NCBI GenBank assembly: GCA_903970565.1
Contig: CAJCJE010000565.1
Location: 1-8,233 of the forward strand
Origin: Candidatus Melainabacteria bacterium
GTDB taxonomy: Bacteria; Actinomycetota; Actinomycetes; Mycobacteriales; Pseudonocardiaceae
Direction: 5' to 3'
Length of the DNA stretch: 8,233 nucleotides
The notes below the pieces were generated by a model. That model was not told where the DNA came from, searched no databases, and saw only the letters and a list, made by a program, of their open reading frames with translations. Shown here piece by piece: positions 5,880 to 8,233 of the stretch; the first letter of the stretch is position 1, and each line of letters begins with the position of its first letter. The translations under genes were made by a program, and so were the position numbers.

Positions 5880-6509
5880 TCAGGGGTCGACGCACACCGA
5901 GAGCAGTTCGGCGAGGTAGCGCACCACGTGTTCGGCGTCGGCGTCGTCGAGTGGTGGTCGGTCGGGCTCGATCAGGGCGCCGAGGGAGAACATGCCGACG
6001 CCCATCAGGATTCCGGCGATGAGTTTCAGGCGGATCTCGGCATCGGGTCCGGTGACGTTCGATGACCACTGGGATCGGACGCGGCGTTCCAGTTCGGATC
6101 GGAACAGTTCGCCGTTGTCGCGGTCGAGGGATCTGAGCAGTGCCACCCCTGAGGTTGTCGCGTCGTCCTGGAAGTAGGTGAGTGCGATACGGGCCCGGGT
6201 GATCAGTTGTTCGGTCCGGTCGCCGTCGTTGAAGGGGGGGAAGTTGAGTTCGCTGCCTGCGGCGATTTCTTCGAAGAGGTTCTGTTTCGATCCGAAGTAG
6301 TGGACGACCAGGGCGGGGGTGACGCCGACGTCGTCGGCGATGTCTTTCAGGGTGACTTGTGCGAAGCTGTTGCGGACGAATCGTCGGCCGGCCGCGAGCA
6401 GGATGTCCTGTCGGGTTTTCTGGGCGTTGCGCCGTCGTTTCTCCCGGGAGCCGTCCGAGGTTGGGCGCTCCTGTGGGCGCTCGACGCGCACCGGGTCAAC
6501 CATCGGCAC
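5880..6509 (-). CDS. TetR/AcrR-family transcriptional regulator
   Basis: A regulator of about 209 residues. After a charged N-terminal tail (REKRRRNAQKTRQ), the DNA-binding domain runs from TRQDILLAAGRRFVRNSF through VTLKDIADDVGVTPALVVHYFGSKQNLFEEI, a classic TetR helix-turn-helix (about residues 52-72). The rest is the variable ligand-binding domain. I chose the GTG at 6509, with GAGG (6516-6519) 6 bases upstream. An ATG at 6503 is nearly equivalent. A TTG at 6566 would add 19 residues and overlap the DinB gene, which is less likely. It lies directly upstream of the dioxygenase operon in the same direction, with a candidate operator in between, so it probably controls that operon, with an aromatic compound as possible ligand. 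Ligand and target are inference. Confidence 0.88.
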   Translation of the reverse strand: MPMVDPVRVERPQERPTSDGSREKRRRNAQKTRQDILLAAGRRFVRNSFAQVTLKDIADDVGVTPALVVHYFGSKQNLFEEIAAGSELNFPPFNDGDRTEQLITRARIALTYFQDDATTSGVALLRSLDRDNGELFRSELERRVRSQWSSNVTGPDAEIRLKLIAGILMGVGMFSLGALIEPDRPPLDDADAEHVVRYLAELLSVCVDP

Positions 6510-6555
6510 AGTCTGCCTCACGTCACCGGTATTGGTCTTGGACCTGGTCTCGGAC

Positions 6556-7035
6556 TCAGTCGGCAAGTATGTGTTCGCGCAGGATGTCGGCGTGTCCGCA
6601 GTGGTGGGCTAGCTCGCGCAGGACTTGTAGGTACACCCAGCGCAGCGTGCGCGGCCCGGTCCGGTGGCCGGTCATGACGGCATCCAGCGGCAGGTCGGCG
6701 GCCACCGCCCGGGCCGTCGCGCAGGCTTCCCGGTGGGCTGCGGTGACGGAGGCGACGGTGTCGTCGTCGGTGAGCCGGAAGGACTCCTCCGAGCGCTGCA
6801 CCAGGCCGAGTTCCTGACGGGACGTGCCGCCGACGCATTCCTCGAACCACACCCGCTGCATCCACGTGACGTGCTTGAGCAGGCCGAGCAACGTCGTCGC
6901 CGAGGGGACGAGCCGACGGCGGGCCTGCTCCTCGGTGAGGCGGTCGAGGGTGCCCTCGATGGCGCTGCGGTACTCCTCGACGAACGCATCGAGCTGGGTG
7001 CGTTCGTCCTCCAGCGGCACATCGAACGAGCCCAT
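6556..7035 (-). CDS. DinB/DUF664-family four-helix-bundle protein
   Basis: A 159-residue protein of the DinB-like superfamily, whose members are metal-binding four-helix bundles, including bacillithiol- and mycothiol-dependent transferases. The pattern LLGLLKHVTWMQRVWFEE (residues 49-66) supplies one likely metal His (55), and ELAHHCGHADILRE (141-154) supplies the others (the HHCGH cluster, 144-148). DUF664 proteins are common in actinomycetes; most have no known substrate. The ATG at 7035 is preceded by GGAGG at a 5-base spacing. It reads toward the TetR gene with a gap of 46 bases (if the regulator starts at 6509), so the two could be one transcript. A detoxification role linked to aromatic catabolism is speculation. 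Confidence 0.85.
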   Translation of the reverse strand: MGSFDVPLEDERTQLDAFVEEYRSAIEGTLDRLTEEQARRRLVPSATTLLGLLKHVTWMQRVWFEECVGGTSRQELGLVQRSEESFRLTDDDTVASVTAAHREACATARAVAADLPLDAVMTGHRTGPRTLRWVYLQVLRELAHHCGHADILREHILAD

Positions 7036-7101
7036 CAGAGCCTCCCATCAGGCCGAGGGCCACGGCGGCTCGGGCGAGCGGCGGCCCACGCGACCTCGAC
7101 G

Positions 7102-7134
7102 ATCCTAGGACTCCGCGCCGGGCCTGCCCGGCGC
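7102..7134 (-). promoter_or_regulatory. Possible promoter with hairpin for the DinB-TetR genes
   Basis: On the minus strand TAGGAT (7107-7102) resembles an actinomycete -10 box about 67 bases before the DinB start. A perfect 9-bp inverted repeat (7115-7123 and 7126-7134, 2-base spacer) occupies the place where the -35 region would be. No TTGACA-like hexamer is at the right spacing, so this is weak evidence; the repeat could instead be an operator. Confidence 0.3.
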
Positions 7135-7666
7135 CAACATGCGGATCGAGTCGATCCCGCTGGTGCGGGGGTCGGCGTGGGGTGTCCTCGGAGCAGGGTC
7201 CGTTCGGCCGAGGTCTGCTCGACTGTTCGAGTGAATTTCGCCTGCCGGAACTCGGCCGTGACGGTGCAGTGGCTGGACTGTCGAGCCCTGGATGTCATTG
7301 TGGTCTCAGCAGCGCGTGCCAAGTCTGCTGACGATCGCCGAGTCCCTACGTGGTGACTGCGCGCTTCGATGCCGGGATGGGACCGGGTTCATGGTCGGCG
7401 AGCGGGGAGGTCGGTCAGGAGAACAGGATCGTCATGAGCTGATGTCGATAGGTGTCGAACCTGGTGATTCGGTGGCACCCGGCTGATACTGCCCGCCTGC
7501 TCATGGCCCAGCCGACGATACCTACTTTCGGGGGAACTACCCATGAATCAGCAGCGTGACGGGGCCGAACGCCTCAACGCTGTTCAGTCCTGGCGAGACC
7601 TCTGAGGCGCATGGCCGGTAGTCGTAACGCACGCCAGGTCGTCGCAGCGACTGTCGGGGTTTCTGC

Positions 7667-7672
7667 CATAAT
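7667..7672 (+). promoter_or_regulatory. Possible -10 element for the YbaK-family gene
   Basis: CATAAT lies 39 bases upstream of the ATG at 7712 and is one base from the TATAAT consensus. No good -35 hexamer is visible at 16-18 bases upstream, so this is tentative. Confidence 0.3.
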
Positions 7673-7711
7673 TCCCTCCCGGACAGGCTGAGGAAGAAAA
7701 GCAGGCACGCG

Positions 7712-8200
7712 ATGACCTTCGAGGACACCTACCACAAGCTGATCGCGCTGCTGGACGAGCACCACGCCGACTATCGGGTGATGGAGCACGCACCCGAGGG
7801 CAATACCGAAGCGGTGAGTCTGCTGTCCGGCTACGACCAGCGGCAGGCCGCGAAGTGCATTGTCGTGATGGTCAAGCTGAGTAAAAAGGAAACCCGCTAT
7901 GCGGCCATCGTGCTGCCAGGACCTAAGCGGGTCGATTTCGGGAAGGTGAAGGCCCTGTTCGGCGGTACTTACGCGACCTTCGCACCCCGCGAGATGGCCG
8001 AGGAGCTGGCCGGCTGCCCGGTCGGGTCGATTCCGCCGTTCGTCTTCGACGAGCGGATGGAGTTGATCGTCGACCCCGAGGTGCTGCGGCATACCGAGGT
8101 GTTCTTCAACGCGGCGCGGCTGGATCGTTCTATCGGCCTGGCGGCGAAGGACTACGAATCCATCGCGAAACCCAGGGTCGAGCTGATTTCTCAGACCTGA
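7712..8200 (+). CDS. YbaK/ProX-type aminoacyl-tRNA deacylase domain protein
   Basis: A 162-residue single-domain protein of the YbaK/prolyl-tRNA editing family, which hydrolyses mischarged aminoacyl-tRNA in trans in the cytoplasm. Family marks are YRVMEHAPEGNTEAVS (residues 21-36), AAKCIVVMV with the conserved Lys48, AAIVLPGPKRVDFGKVK (64-80), the glycine-rich substrate loop GCPVGSIPPF (101-110) and FFNAARLDRSIGL (131-143). The length matches stand-alone members. The start is the ATG at 7712; the ribosome site is weak (CAGG about 6 bases upstream). Which tRNA it edits cannot be told. It diverges from the DinB gene across about 680 bases and has no visible link to the catabolic operons, so it is probably the edge of a housekeeping region. 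Confidence 0.9.
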   Translation: MTFEDTYHKLIALLDEHHADYRVMEHAPEGNTEAVSLLSGYDQRQAAKCIVVMVKLSKKETRYAAIVLPGPKRVDFGKVKALFGGTYATFAPREMAEELAGCPVGSIPPFVFDERMELIVDPEVLRHTEVFFNAARLDRSIGLAAKDYESIAKPRVELISQT

Positions 8201-8201
8201 T

Positions 8202-8217
8202 TCATCCGATCGGGTGA
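8202..8217 (+). terminator. Weak hairpin after the YbaK-family gene
   Basis: TCATCC, loop GATC and GGGTGA can form a 6-bp stem with one G-U pair, directly after the stop codon. There is no T-tract and the stem is short, so a terminator role is doubtful. Confidence 0.25.
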
Positions 8218-8233
8218 GGCAGCTGCTCTACTG

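Larger units (their letters stand above)
7036..7711. other. Intergenic region with no convincing gene
   Basis: This gap separates the divergent DinB and YbaK genes. Open frames in it, such as plus 7292-7486 and minus 7035-7322, lack the strong third-position G/C bias of the neighbours and show no recognisable family. By eye the stretch from about 7180 is less G/C-rich than its flanks. It has several inverted repeats: 7115-7123 with 7126-7134; CGGCCGAG at 7205-7212 with CTCGGCCG at 7251-7258; and GTCGC/GCGAC at 7641-7651. I found no tRNA, CRISPR or complete insertion sequence. Confidence 0.6.

Noticed and set aside
7035..7322. A 95-codon minus-strand frame upstream of the DinB gene
   Set aside because: The product is Arg/Ala/Pro-rich without a recognisable domain, and it ends exactly where the DinB ribosome site and start lie.
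7292..7486. A 64-codon open frame in the gap
   Set aside because: Third codon positions are not G/C-biased, there is no clear ribosome binding site and no family resemblance.
7543..7605. A 20-codon frame (MNQQRDGAERLNAVQSWRDL) after a GGGGGA
   Set aside because: It could be a leader peptide, but it has no run of regulatory codons and no attenuator hairpin that I could pair with it. Too short to support.

Overview
The window is high-GC DNA with strong G/C bias at third codon positions, GTG starts and purine-rich Shine-Dalgarno sites. Together with a BphB-like/BphF-like ring-dioxygenase gene set and a DUF664/DinB-type gene, this suggests an actinomycete (perhaps Pseudonocardiales or a Rhodococcus relative). 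The order is inference; no taxonomic marker is present.

Layout. (1) Bases 1-2314, plus strand: the 3' end of a ring-hydroxylating dioxygenase alpha subunit, overlapped by an alpha/beta hydrolase gene and followed 5 bases later by a second hydrolase of the meta-cleavage-product hydrolase type. (2) Bases 2321-2355: a perfect 14-bp inverted repeat that probably terminates transcription from both sides. (3) Bases 2339-5785, minus strand, read right to left: a dioxygenase alpha subunit, its beta subunit (ATGA overlap), a BphB-like cis-dihydrodiol dehydrogenase, a small Dabb-domain protein and a Rieske ferredoxin. (4) Bases 5880-7035, minus strand: a TetR-family regulator preceded by a DinB/DUF664 protein, both pointing toward the dioxygenase operon. 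A 17-bp near-palindrome between the regulator and the alpha gene is the best operator candidate. (5) Bases 7036-7711: about 680 bases with no convincing gene. (6) Bases 7712-8200, plus strand: a YbaK/ProX-type aminoacyl-tRNA deacylase, apparently unrelated to the catabolic genes.

How the genes work together. Alpha, beta and ferredoxin would dihydroxylate an aromatic ring to a cis-dihydrodiol, and the dehydrogenase would re-aromatise it to a catechol. After extradiol cleavage, a carbon-carbon hydrolase such as the one at 1496-2314 would split the meta-cleavage product. The ferredoxin reductase and the extradiol dioxygenase are not in the window and must lie elsewhere. The substrate cannot be read from the sequence; biphenyl, alkylbenzene and polycyclic-type aromatics are all possible.

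The main points of interest are two paralogous dioxygenase alpha genes converging tail to tail, the Dabb protein inside a classical ring-dihydroxylation operon, the altered nucleophile elbow of the second hydrolase, the ferredoxin stop codon inside the loop of a terminator-like hairpin, and the candidate TetR operator. No clearly new system was found.
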